Shown here: positions 7,926-16,444 of the stretch, piece after piece
Layout: each line of letters starts with the position of its first letter
Position numbering within the stretch: position 1 is the first letter of the stretch
Assembly (NCBI GenBank): GCA_946482345.1
Contig: CAMLRJ010000001.1
Span: 3,223-67,222, forward strand
DNA: 64,000 nucleotides
Direction: 5' to 3'
Origin: an uncultured Cellvibrio sp.
GTDB taxonomy: Bacteria > Pseudomonadota > Gammaproteobacteria > Pseudomonadales > Cellvibrionaceae
Program-made: the position numbers and the translations under genes
Notes under the pieces: generated by a model
The model's database searches: none
Told to the model about the DNA's origin: nothing
The model's input: the letters and a program-made list of their open reading frames with translations, nothing else

Positions 7926-9325
7926 CCGATTGCCCCCTGGTTGCCGGAAGAAAGTCGGGCGAGGTTTGCGCCGATCAGGTGAGCAATACCTCGCCCTTGG
8001 TTCATATCAATGCCTTGCCCCAATACATAGTGGGCAAAACATTCCTTCAAATTGTCGATTAAAGACAGCGGAGCTGATTTCGCTACACAATGCTCCTTCG
8101 CCGTTAGCATCCGATATTTACCCTCTGGACCCTGTACACGAACATCAAGACTCCCACGGCGCATGTAGTCAGCTCGGATCGTTGGGCAGGATTCACTATC
8201 GGGTGTGAGTGGGGCCTGATTTGAAAAGCTATTTCCTTTTTCGCGATCACGTTGGGCTTTTTTGGCTCTAGCCTCGGTTGGCACTGACCATACCGGGTCG
8301 TTCTCGGCAAATTCTTCCATCAAATAAGAAAAACGGGGGTAAACTCTGGAGTACACCGGCAGCAAGTCAGTGGAGAAGGGGATGCTTGAATCTACCGCAA
8401 CCATCCAGTAGCGCAGGCGGTTTTCAAAACTGCCTGATTGTGAGTTTGTCAGGGAGAACTCATATACCGTGTAGTGCAGCTCCGCAAGGATGGCCTTTAG
8501 AAGCACGAATGTTGCAGACGCCTTAGCCTCGATCACGTTTTCAGAAACGATGATGGCGGGGTTTATATCTTCGAGGTTTTTGAGCAACCCATAAACGCCC
8601 GCAGCGTCGCCGTGGTCTTCAGCAACTTCCCGGCGCTTACTCGATTTAGATGCTTTGGTATGTACACGACAACTCATTGAGATTTGCAGCAAATCGACTT
8701 TTGATAGCAACTTCCGGGGTATTTCTTCCATCTTGGCGGCCACCACCTGAGTAGTTGATTTGACAGCCTGGGGATTATTTGAAATTGCCGTATCAAGAAA
8801 ACGCTGGTCCCTATCAAGAACCCACGCGGTTTGCATGGCAATGCCGGTGTCAGCAAGTCCGTCGCGGAGGGCGAGGGTTGCCATTCCAACCCCTACGCAC
8901 AAGGTGCCTTCAGTTATATATCCATTCGCGAGGCTATCTTTCAACGATTTCACCCGCGCGGCTGACAGTTCGCAGATATGGTGTAACGTGATAATTACTA
9001 CACCATTCTGATACTCAACCATCACCCGTTGGTCAGCGCCAAAAACGGAGCCTATTGTTTTATTGCATAAGTCAACAATGGGTTTTCCCGTGGAATCAGC
9101 TACCACAACAAAAACGCCCTTCAATCCACGCTGATCATCATCAACCAATTTCAGCGTAATTTTCTTTTCTTCCTGATTTAGTTCCCGCTTATAACAAGCC
9201 CTTGGGACGAATCCGGCACGAGTCAGCATTAAATTTTGTATCCAAACTCGAAAGCGCCCTCTGTGGGAAGCCACATCGTGGAAGCTGTAATCACTTTTCG
9301 CGTTTTTCACTTGAGAAATCCCCAT
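7922..9325 (-). CDS. Atypical DNA (cytosine-5) methyltransferase-like protein
   Basis: A 467-residue protein. Residues ~137-175 match the SAM-binding motif I region of C5 methyltransferases (TLCVGVGMATLALRDG). The catalytic loop has SMSC219 in place of the usual Pro-Pro-Cys, then SENV (261-264, motif VI) and ENRLRYWMVA (301-310, motif VIII-like). The C-terminal MLTAKEHCVAK and GQGI segments correspond to motifs IX/X. Residues 1-130 are an extra N-terminal domain, beta-rich and not assigned. Motif IV departs from the family, so activity is uncertain; it may methylate plasmid DNA against restriction or be a regulator. It is the first gene of the seven-gene leftward operon. Confidence 0.65.
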   Translation of the reverse strand: MGISQVKNAKSDYSFHDVASHRGRFRVWIQNLMLTRAGFVPRACYKRELNQEEKKITLKLVDDDQRGLKGVFVVVADSTGKPIVDLCNKTIGSVFGADQRVMVEYQNGVVIITLHHICELSAARVKSLKDSLANGYITEGTLCVGVGMATLALRDGLADTGIAMQTAWVLDRDQRFLDTAISNNPQAVKSTTQVVAAKMEEIPRKLLSKVDLLQISMSCRVHTKASKSSKRREVAEDHGDAAGVYGLLKNLEDINPAIIVSENVIEAKASATFVLLKAILAELHYTVYEFSLTNSQSGSFENRLRYWMVAVDSSIPFSTDLLPVYSRVYPRFSYLMEEFAENDPVWSVPTEARAKKAQRDREKGNSFSNQAPLTPDSESCPTIRADYMRRGSLDVRVQGPEGKYRMLTAKEHCVAKSAPLSLIDNLKECFAHYVLGQGIDMNQGRGIAHLIGANLARLSSGNQGAIG

Positions 9326-9423
9326 TCAATCAGTCACGACTCGCATCATAGAGAAGGTTTTGCCTTTATGCAATACATATATGAACGTATATCATTCTAA
9401 TATGTACTTTTAAGGCTAGTTAT

Positions 9424-9447
9424 TTCCCATTACTTAGGTAATGGGAA
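9424..9447. promoter_or_regulatory. 24-bp perfect palindrome, operator-like
   Basis: TTCCCATTAC and its reverse complement GTAATGGGAA flank a TTAG spacer. It lies about 100 bases upstream of the methyltransferase start, where an operator for the leftward operon (for example for KfrA) would be expected. It has no U-run, so it is not a terminator. Confidence 0.45.
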
Positions 9448-9467
9448 TTATTAGGGGTAGGCTAGGG

Positions 9468-9483
9468 TGTTTCACGTAAAACA
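9468..9483. promoter_or_regulatory. parS-like 16-mer
   Basis: TGTTTCACGTAAAACA differs at one base from the classical ParB site TGTTTCACGTGAAACA, and it extends into a wider inverted repeat GGTGTTT...AAACACC (9466-9485). Two CGTGAAAC-like half-sites occur ~230 bases downstream (around 9705-9725). No parB gene is in the window, so occupancy would need a ParB made elsewhere. Confidence 0.35.
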
Positions 9484-9501
9484 CCGCGCACCGACGGCGA
9501 A

Positions 9502-9677
9502 CGACACATAATTTGAGATTCCGCGACACATAAACGAGATTTCATCCGATTTCCATTCATAAATATCTTTATAAAACAGTAGGTTGCACATTAATAACGA
9601 CGTGCATTTAGCCTGGCACCGCTGTTGATAATCTCGGTTATGTGTCGTTTTGCTTACAAAATCTCGTTTATGTGTCG
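9502..9677. repeat. Four 17-bp repeats in inverted pairs
   Basis: Units matching CGACACATAAACGAGAT lie at 9502-9519 (variant with TTTGAGAT) and 9524-9540 on the plus strand, and at 9631-9647 and 9661-9677 on the minus strand, facing each other across ~90 bases. Two direct repeats at each end in inverted orientation recall the multi-repeat ends of IS21-type elements or a MITE derived from one. They could equally be recombinase or regulator sites. The region 9326-9982 holds no gene that I can see. Confidence 0.6.
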
Positions 9678-9744
9678 CTCGGCATTGATAGTTGCAGATC
9701 CAACTGTGAAACGTCCCGTGAAACGATATTTAGTAGCAGACTAT

Positions 9745-9762
9745 TTGTAATGTTCATTACAA
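9745..9762. promoter_or_regulatory. 18-bp palindrome upstream of recombinase gene
   Basis: TTGTAATG and CATTACAA are separated by TT. The site lies ~220 bases before the recombinase start, in AT-rich DNA, and resembles a dimeric repressor operator. The protein that binds it is unknown. Confidence 0.3.
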
Positions 9763-9982
9763 TAAACATGTCTTGGTGATAGGATTTCTATCCCTGCTTC
9801 CTATTTCAGCGTAAAACCGTCTCTGTAAAAAATCTGTTTTAAAACATGCACATACAAGCGAAGGTTTTAATATTTGACTTGTAGCCTCGATGTTATGGAT
9901 AATTAAACGATTTTAAATTGAATAGCTTTTATTTAGAAAAAGTTAAAAACATTAAACAACATAAAATTGTGAAGCGACGCTT

Positions 9983-11158
9983 GTGAACTTAACACCTATA
10001 GATGCCAATCAAGAACTGATCCCTGCCGCTGAGTCAGGTGATGTGATCGATGCTAAAGATGATGCTGGGGCGGTTAAATGTTGGCTGAATGCTACCGCGC
10101 GCGGTAATGCAAACACGCTCGACTCATATCATCGGGAAGCCATGCGACTCCTGGTGTGGTTGGAGATTGTCGGTCTGACGTTTAAATCCATGAAGGTCGA
10201 GGATGCCAACGACTTCTTGGAGCTGCTTCAGAACCCTCCCCCTTCCTGGATACGACCCCGGAAGCTGCGCAAGGATGAGAACGTTGCCGCTCACAAATTC
10301 AGGATCAAGGGGGAAATGAAACGATCCTCCCTGATGCAATCACGAAAGATCATCATCCAGTTGTTCAATTACCTGGTGGACGGCGGGTATTTGGTTCGCA
10401 ACGTATTCCGCTTGTCCGCGAAACCAAAACCAGACACAAATCAAACGCCTGATAGGCTGCTTGATACAAGCGCCTGGATGTGGCTATCCGAGTGGAGCAA
10501 AAAAAAGTTCGCTCTTAATGGGGCGCACGCAAAGGCTCATGAATTCCGGGTTCGTTGGGTGATACACCTGCTTTACTACACAGGTATACGCCGCGAGGAG
10601 GCCGCCAAAGGGTACATGAGGGATTTTGTTCGTCGTGACAACAATTGGCTTCTCCGTGTCACGGGCAAGGGAAATAAAACCCGCGAGGTAACAGTCAGCA
10701 CAGCACTGCTTGATGAGTTGATTTTTTTTCGTCAAAGCCGAGGTTTGCCGGGGCTCCCTGACCCCACGGATAGCACCCCGTTAGTTCCCAGTATCAATCC
10801 CCGACATGATACCAACTCTCGCCGAGAGCGCGATGCGCAGGAAAAGCCGTCACCCGATCCACGCCTAACGCCGCGAGCAGTGGGCTTGATCATGGATCAA
10901 ATCGCCTCCTTTGCCGCGCACGACTGCGATGATCCTCATATCAAAGAGCAGATACAACGTATGTCACCCCACTTCATGCGACACACAAATGCCTCCCATC
11001 GACTGTTAGCCGGGGCAGGCATCGAATCCACCCAGGATGAGCTTGGCCACGCCAGCATCACTACCACCCGAGCGTACATCAAGGTGGATCGAAGCTTGCG
11101 CGTTCAAGATGCCGAAAAACTTGCAGCCTTTAACAAGGGGAATATTGATGCGGAATGA
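9983..11158 (+). CDS. Tyrosine recombinase (phage integrase family)
   Basis: A 391-residue site-specific recombinase with the complete catalytic set: Arg203 (TGIRREE), Lys229/232 (GKGNKTR), His330-x-x-Arg333 (HFMRHT), His356 (LGHAS) and Tyr365 (AYIKVD). The N-terminal ~150 residues form the SAM-like core-binding domain. An insertion at about 258-295 between the Lys and HxxR boxes is Pro/Arg-rich. GTG 9983 is the first codon and has only a weak ribosome site, so the start is not firm. It may resolve plasmid multimers or integrate DNA; the repeats upstream are candidate sites. The last codons overlap a downstream membrane-protein gene. Confidence 0.9.
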   Translation: MNLTPIDANQELIPAAESGDVIDAKDDAGAVKCWLNATARGNANTLDSYHREAMRLLVWLEIVGLTFKSMKVEDANDFLELLQNPPPSWIRPRKLRKDENVAAHKFRIKGEMKRSSLMQSRKIIIQLFNYLVDGGYLVRNVFRLSAKPKPDTNQTPDRLLDTSAWMWLSEWSKKKFALNGAHAKAHEFRVRWVIHLLYYTGIRREEAAKGYMRDFVRRDNNWLLRVTGKGNKTREVTVSTALLDELIFFRQSRGLPGLPDPTDSTPLVPSINPRHDTNSRRERDAQEKPSPDPRLTPRAVGLIMDQIASFAAHDCDDPHIKEQIQRMSPHFMRHTNASHRLLAGAGIESTQDELGHASITTTRAYIKVDRSLRVQDAEKLAAFNKGNIDAE

Positions 11159-11588
11159 TACAACGTTGCGTAAGCGTGCTTTATGGCTGGTTTCATTGCC
11201 ACTGATTTTGGTCGCTGCTATGGGCTTGTTCGCCTACCTGTCGTCCTTCCTTGGGGAAATTGAAACCGGATCTTTACGGTTTTACTTAACTGCCCTCTCA
11301 TACGCTGGATTGGCGATGGCACTAACCTGCCTACCCGCGTATCTCATTGGCGCTGCTTGGTACTGGTGGCAAGTCACCAAGCGCACCGAGGCCGTTCATA
11401 GCTCTCTATACGCAATCCCAATTATCGCTGTTCTCTTTTGCTGGTTCCCCAGCTTCCTTTTCACCCCTCTTGCCGGAGCTCATCAGAAGGTCCAGTTGTT
11501 TACATTGCTGGCCGTCACTCAGTTGGTGTTGGGCTACGCCTGGTTGTTTATCGTTAAAAACCTTTTCCTACGAGTGAGGCCACTATGA
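11148..11588 (+). CDS. Polytopic membrane protein, 146 aa
   Basis: A 146-residue protein with four predicted membrane helices. AAGGGG lies 8 bases before ATG 11148, and the gene overlaps the recombinase stop by 11 bases. Its own stop overlaps the next start as ATGA. It has no recognised domain. Coupling to an OmpA-domain gene suggests an envelope role. Confidence 0.65.
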   Translation: MRNDTTLRKRALWLVSLPLILVAAMGLFAYLSSFLGEIETGSLRFYLTALSYAGLAMALTCLPAYLIGAAWYWWQVTKRTEAVHSSLYAIPIIAVLFCWFPSFLFTPLAGAHQKVQLFTLLAVTQLVLGYAWLFIVKNLFLRVRPL

Positions 11589-12220
11589 AAACTGTTGTGT
11601 TAAAACCGCTGTCTCTTCTGATCGCCCTTTCCATAGGCAACTACGCCCATGCCGACTTCAAAGTGATTGGCGACCAAGCCCCTCCCCCGGTGGCCAACGT
11701 TGTTGCCCCGAACGAGGTTATTCTGGATAACAACAAGCCTGCTTTGACGGAGGCGGAGCGTCTTAACAAGCAGGTACTCCAGTTGCAGGCAGAACTTGAT
11801 GCAACCAAGCGGCAACTCGCCGCTGCGCGACAAGAGATTGGGGATCTCAAAACTTGCGCGCAAAAGGTACAAAACGACCTCGCTCAGGTAGAAAACAAGT
11901 TGGAAAAGATCACGCTGAATTTTGCATTCGCCAAAAGTGATTTCATCCCATCTTCAGAAACCGCAAAGTCGTTATTGGAAAACGCCCGCGTTGCGTCCTT
12001 GATCGATATTACCGGCTATACGGATAATAAAGGGACTGTTGATGCCAATAGGAAGATTGCGCTGCGGCGCGCCGAAGCTGCCAAGAAATGGCTCCTGGTG
12101 CGTGGCATCGAGGCTAAGAAAATTACAACGGCTGCAAAGCCAGGGGTTTATATTTCATCGAATGAAACTGAAGATGGTCGATTGGCTAATCGTCGTGTTG
12201 AGATAGATTTCAGAAACTGA
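11585..12220 (+). CDS. OmpA-domain periplasmic/outer-membrane protein
   Basis: A 211-residue protein with a Sec signal peptide (cleavage likely after ANYAHA, about residue 23), a Pro-rich linker, a coiled coil at about 55-110, and a C-terminal OmpA/MotB peptidoglycan-binding domain ending with the typical NRRVEIDF. Such proteins anchor envelope complexes to peptidoglycan. The gene is translationally coupled to the membrane protein before it and ends at a strong terminator. It could stabilise the transfer machine or mating pair, which is inference from context. Confidence 0.85.
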   Translation: MKTVVLKPLSLLIALSIGNYAHADFKVIGDQAPPPVANVVAPNEVILDNNKPALTEAERLNKQVLQLQAELDATKRQLAAARQEIGDLKTCAQKVQNDLAQVENKLEKITLNFAFAKSDFIPSSETAKSLLENARVASLIDITGYTDNKGTVDANRKIALRRAEAAKKWLLVRGIEAKKITTAAKPGVYISSNETEDGRLANRRVEIDFRN

Positions 12221-12242
12221 TTGCGTGTTGGTTTTTTGCGCA

Positions 12243-12275
12243 AAAAAAATGCCGACTCTGTGTCGGCATTTTTTG
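12243..12275. terminator. Bidirectional intrinsic terminator
   Basis: AATGCCGAC and GTCGGCATT form a 9-bp stem with a 5-base loop, with an A-run on the left and a T-run on the right. It sits between the OmpA gene and the convergent PcfJ-domain gene and can serve both strands. Confidence 0.9.
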
Positions 12276-12288
12276 TTTGGGCTTTACA

Positions 12289-14082
12289 CTATCTTTTTGC
12301 CAACCATCGGTTAATCTCCGCAGCAACTTGTGGTGCAGCGTCGATGAGTAATTGAATGGGCCTCTCATTGTACAGGGATCGGTTTTGCACGGGATTAACC
12401 CCATTCGCCCTCACTGCCAATTGAAGCGTACTTCTAAATACTTCATTACCCTGTTCAGCCGTTAATGAATAGATAATCGAACTCCCTGAATCTACGATGT
12501 CGGAATAACTACCTACGCAATGCCGCATTTCAGATCCTTCAAAAATCAAAGAGTGAGTGGTTTCTAACAAGATGGCTTTAACATCACCTATTACGATGGA
12601 TTGAGGCCAATCTTTCTTAAAATTAAACCGCCTGTTTTTCACCCTTGCCTTTAAGCCTTCCCTAGTAAGGTTTTCATGTTCTCGATGCATTCTTCTTGCT
12701 GACCAACCTGGATTGAATAAGCGATCAAGATTTTCAGCCATTCTTTTGGTGTCAATAAATTGGTTTGAGAGTCTATTCATCACTTCGCTTTTGAGATACA
12801 TGATGCGTGCTCTGCTGGACTTTTTAGTAGAGAGATTGTACCCATCATAGTCGTGAGCTTTGGATTTGTTCTCAAGCTCGCCCACATCATATGAGCCATT
12901 AGTAATGGCCCATATACCAGACTGCAAGTAAGTGTGTATTTTGATTAGATCAGGGACATCATTTCGATAATTTGTGTAGTTATAGAAAAAAGACATTTTT
13001 AGGAATGACGATGGAAAATCATAAAGCAATTCTAATATTTGCTTAAAATCACCGATATTGAGGTGCTGTAACCGAGGCTTTCTTTTCCCTTTATATACGC
13101 CGTAATGCTTCGCATCGGGAAAATAACTTTTATTAAGCAAGATCATTAAACGACTGAATATCAGAGTGTTTCGTGTTGGTGATGATTTAACAATTTTTTT
13201 CCACAAAGCGCTCCCCAATCCATTTTTAAGTTGAGCCACACTTTTACCAAAAAAAAGGATTGCCGGTATTATTTGCTCTTCTTGGTTGTCAACAGCCTTT
13301 CTTATTAAGCTATGGAACCGATTGTATCGATAGACCATTTGTGGAATCAGATACTTCCGTGATTTACAAAACCGTTTGATTCTTTCCTCATCATGGGCGC
13401 ACCAAATATAATAGTTAACCCTCCTGAAATAATCGTTGAATTTACTCCCTAACAATAAGCTGCTAACAAAATTGTTAGCGTGGTTGACAACACCGATTAA
13501 TTCAAGGGAATCGTAGTTTATGTCGTAATCAAAATGTGGCATTTCAAGGCCGTTGGCTTCTATTACTTTCAGTTTAAGACTGCTATCTTTTTCTCGACGA
13601 AAATCGATTTCTGGATATGCAAATTGAAAGGAGCCAAAATGGACCACATGATTGGTATCATCAACATATACCGGTATGCGTTGTATTTGAAATTGAGAGT
13701 CTTCATTCTCGCCGTATCGGCCTTTCAATTCGGGATTTTGCTGATCAAATACATGGCTCGCCGCGAACACCGGATAAATATCATGGAGTGTTTTGGTATG
13801 GAGTCTAATTATCTTTTTCAAATCAGCGAGACGCTTCTTATTGGAAGCAATTTCTTTCGTCAGAGAGCTCACATTTTGCCCGCTCTTTTTAGCTCGTTTT
13901 TTTTCCTCTTTTAGCTCACTGTTTTCTATACCGACATCATGAAATTTAAGCTTTGCGTCAGATAACTGTCTGTAAGCGGAATCACACATTTCCTTGAGTT
14001 CTTTTGTTCTATCAGGTACTTGTTTAAGGTTGCGGATAATATCTACAACGGAGCTGAATATTTTTACAGATGCGACCCCCAT
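12289..14082 (-). CDS. PcfJ-domain protein, 597 aa
   Basis: A large soluble protein. The C-terminal ~110 residues match the PcfJ pattern: SEMRHCVGSYSDIV, a later SLTAEQ and STLQLAVR strand, and VQNRSLYNERP. The N-terminus (~25-100) is a Lys/Glu-rich coiled coil. PcfJ domains occur on conjugative elements of many bacteria but their biochemical role is not established. AGGGG precedes ATG 14082. The gene follows the 446-aa unknown by 9 bases, so the two form an operon. Confidence 0.75.
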   Translation of the reverse strand: MGVASVKIFSSVVDIIRNLKQVPDRTKELKEMCDSAYRQLSDAKLKFHDVGIENSELKEEKKRAKKSGQNVSSLTKEIASNKKRLADLKKIIRLHTKTLHDIYPVFAASHVFDQQNPELKGRYGENEDSQFQIQRIPVYVDDTNHVVHFGSFQFAYPEIDFRREKDSSLKLKVIEANGLEMPHFDYDINYDSLELIGVVNHANNFVSSLLLGSKFNDYFRRVNYYIWCAHDEERIKRFCKSRKYLIPQMVYRYNRFHSLIRKAVDNQEEQIIPAILFFGKSVAQLKNGLGSALWKKIVKSSPTRNTLIFSRLMILLNKSYFPDAKHYGVYKGKRKPRLQHLNIGDFKQILELLYDFPSSFLKMSFFYNYTNYRNDVPDLIKIHTYLQSGIWAITNGSYDVGELENKSKAHDYDGYNLSTKKSSRARIMYLKSEVMNRLSNQFIDTKRMAENLDRLFNPGWSARRMHREHENLTREGLKARVKNRRFNFKKDWPQSIVIGDVKAILLETTHSLIFEGSEMRHCVGSYSDIVDSGSSIIYSLTAEQGNEVFRSTLQLAVRANGVNPVQNRSLYNERPIQLLIDAAPQVAAEINRWLAKR

Positions 14083-14091
14083 ATTAACCCC

Positions 14092-15432
14092 TTAGATCTG
14101 CAAGTCTTGAGCGTCATGATCCTGCGAAACAGCAGGATTTTGAGGGACCAATTGCTGATGCACTACAGCCTTCCATTCAGTAGCATTTACCAGATTGGTT
14201 ATTACTTCCTTCTCCTGGTCTTGATTCAAAAACGATCCATCTAGGGACACTAACTTCACACCATCGAGCTTGTATTCAAAATTATCAGCAGGAGCAATGT
14301 CATAGTGGGGATCTGCGTAGGGCGATGGATCGGCATCAGCTTGCCAATTGAATTGAATGTTGAAGGTGTCAGCTTTTAACGTTGTGGTTCCGTATGCCCA
14401 AGCTTCAATTCGATGGTTTCGCTCATCATCGGTATTTTTCTCTTCATAGTCTGCATCATTGATTTCGCTTTCGATCTCGTAATGCGTTGTCATCAAGACG
14501 GCTGGGGTTATCTCGGTAATGTTATTCACTTTCGCGTGGTATGACATTTCCGCTTGATCAAGAAACTGTTGCATCGATTCAACAATCACCTCACCCGGTA
14601 GATCGTCATGGATGCGCTTGTTGTATAGAAAAAGCTTGTAGCTTTGGGGGGTTTTTGAATCCATCAGGATGGTTGCCCGAAGACGGGCGTTTTTCCCAGA
14701 CTCGCGGATATTTAAAAAGGCTTCTTCCGGGGACGCATATTGTACGAAGGACGTGAAATCGTCTGTCAGCGGATCTCGGAGCGATCCGGTAAACACTGGT
14801 TTGGGGATCTCTCCCCATTCGCTCATCATGTTTGCCAGCGCGATCTCGATGTCTGTAGGGTCCCATCCGCCGGGAGCCTCGCTTACCCTGCCGTTATACA
14901 TAAACAGGGCTTCTGCGCACGCCAGGTCATAATCCCACGCCGCAGGTTGGTCTTCGTATCGAGTTGCCCATGAGGCATCCTTCACGTCATACCAGAATTC
15001 GGCAAATTCAGCACGATTTGTGAAAATATCTGAAGGATCAGATTGAGCGTCAAGCGCCTTGTCCCATTTAACAAGCACATCCTGCCCTGCCATCACCGGA
15101 TACCAATTTTTGGCATCTTCTATTGCTGCATGGCGGGCATTGGTTTGTTGGATAAAGTAACTTTTCTGAGTAATCCATTGGTCTTGATTGATGCTCCAGG
15201 ATTGAACCGCGTAGTGCGCTGGGGACTGTCCGACACCTGCGTGGGGATAGAACGCTACACGCATGGCTTCATCACCGTGCGCATAAGCGCCCAATACACT
15301 AACGCCATCTGGGGTCGGTTTATTAGGACTTAACACCTGCTGAAGCAATGCCTCTCTCTTTCGGTCCAGTATTTCGGCATCCCAACCCTGTCCTGCTGCG
15401 ATTTTCACAAGATTCTCTATTGGCTTCAGCAT
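14092..15432 (-). CDS. Hypothetical acidic protein, 446 aa
   Basis: A 446-residue acidic, Trp/Asp-rich soluble protein with no signal peptide or membrane segment. I see no known catalytic motif. GAGGA lies before ATG 15432. It is the first gene of a two-gene leftward operon with the PcfJ-domain protein. Proteins of this style are frequent plasmid accessory genes; I do not recognise the family. Confidence 0.65.
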   Translation of the reverse strand: MLKPIENLVKIAAGQGWDAEILDRKREALLQQVLSPNKPTPDGVSVLGAYAHGDEAMRVAFYPHAGVGQSPAHYAVQSWSINQDQWITQKSYFIQQTNARHAAIEDAKNWYPVMAGQDVLVKWDKALDAQSDPSDIFTNRAEFAEFWYDVKDASWATRYEDQPAAWDYDLACAEALFMYNGRVSEAPGGWDPTDIEIALANMMSEWGEIPKPVFTGSLRDPLTDDFTSFVQYASPEEAFLNIRESGKNARLRATILMDSKTPQSYKLFLYNKRIHDDLPGEVIVESMQQFLDQAEMSYHAKVNNITEITPAVLMTTHYEIESEINDADYEEKNTDDERNHRIEAWAYGTTTLKADTFNIQFNWQADADPSPYADPHYDIAPADNFEYKLDGVKLVSLDGSFLNQDQEKEVITNLVNATEWKAVVHQQLVPQNPAVSQDHDAQDLQI

Positions 15433-15511
15433 AAAACGTCCTCTGCAACTGTAAGGTCAATTAATGTGCTATGGTGGTCAATGAAGCTCTTGGGCTTCAC
15501 CTTTCCATTTG

Positions 15512-15541
15512 GGCGCTTGCAGTTAGCACGCGCCTTTTTTG
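15512..15541 (+). terminator. Possible intrinsic terminator or attenuator
   Basis: GGCGC (15512-15516) pairs with GCGCC (15530-15534) across a 13-base loop and is followed by TTTTTTG. It lies between the divergent 446-aa gene and the rightward gene at 15742, so it may attenuate leader transcription or end antisense transcription. Confidence 0.5.
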
Positions 15542-15741
15542 TATCTGTACATCGGAAAATCATTTTTTTAACATTGTTTTCTAACAATAAGTTAAAATAT
15601 TATGTTAATTGGCAAAACAAATCCATACCTTTGATTTTTCAGGTAAGGCGCTTGATGCCAGAATCAATGCCGCTTGTAGCGCGAAGAAATGGAAATTTAC
15701 CGTCTTGTCAGTTGAAATTTTTGTATGTTGGAGAAGATCAG

Positions 15742-16332
15742 ATGGGATCAGCAGAATTAGAGGTGCTCTTGAGCGAAGCAATGAACCCTGACAGCGGCGT
15801 TATCGTTGTTATGGGTGAGAAAACTGACGCGGTGAGAAACGACATCCCAGCAGCATTTGAAATGTTGGCGCTCCTTGATCATTTTAAGAGCCGATTATGC
15901 TTTTTTGAGCCCGTCATTAATGAAGCCCACACACTTACCAGGCTGGCTCCTGGTATATCCTTCGATAACGTGAATGGAAGGGTGCGAGCCTTACTTCCTA
16001 TTAGTCCTGGTGAGCTGGCCGATATTGCATTTTGGATCAGTGATCGATTGCCAAGCGATCAGGTAAAGAGTTTTGGAGGAACTCTTGCTGTCCTATTTGA
16101 TGTAAATGAGTTCGATGGAAAGCGCTATCTGTTGCCTGAATGGTTCAGTTGTTTTTACGTGAACAATGATGTGGATCACCTGATTCCCATCCTGGTACTG
16201 AGGTCAGTGCTCGAAAACGAGGTAATTGGACAGGATTGGGTAATCACGGCACTACATCGCTCCAAAATCTACGGTCTACCGTCTGAAAAAGCCATTAAAG
16301 AAGCGGAAAAGCCAATAGATTCAATAATTTAG
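15742..16332 (+). CDS. Hypothetical protein, ~197 aa (start uncertain)
   Basis: A rightward gene whose conserved-looking part begins MGSAELEVLLSEAM. GGAGA 7-8 bases before ATG 15742 favours this start. The frame stays open upstream to 15466, with another candidate ATG at 15655 (AAGG before it). A second frame, 15609-15791, begins with a protein-like stretch (AKQIHTFDFSGKALDARIN), so an ancestral frameshift or a small overlapping gene is possible. There are no membrane segments and no known domain. The repeats at 16338 follow directly. Confidence 0.55.
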   Translation: MGSAELEVLLSEAMNPDSGVIVVMGEKTDAVRNDIPAAFEMLALLDHFKSRLCFFEPVINEAHTLTRLAPGISFDNVNGRVRALLPISPGELADIAFWISDRLPSDQVKSFGGTLAVLFDVNEFDGKRYLLPEWFSCFYVNNDVDHLIPILVLRSVLENEVIGQDWVITALHRSKIYGLPSEKAIKEAEKPIDSII

Positions 16333-16337
16333 AGAAT

Positions 16338-16392
16338 TGACACATTTTAGCGCATTTAAACACATTTAAATCACATAGTTGACACATTGTTG
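16338..16392 (+). repeat. 22-bp iteron array, locus A (3 units)
   Basis: Three units begin near 16338, 16359 and 16380; the middle one contains the full core ACACATTTAAATCACAT. Same orientation as the other three arrays. It lies just upstream of the coiled-coil gene at 16445. Confidence 0.75.
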
Positions 16393-16444
16393 TTTATTTG
16401 CTAATAATTTAACCAACTATTACACCCTATCTATGAGGTGCCTT

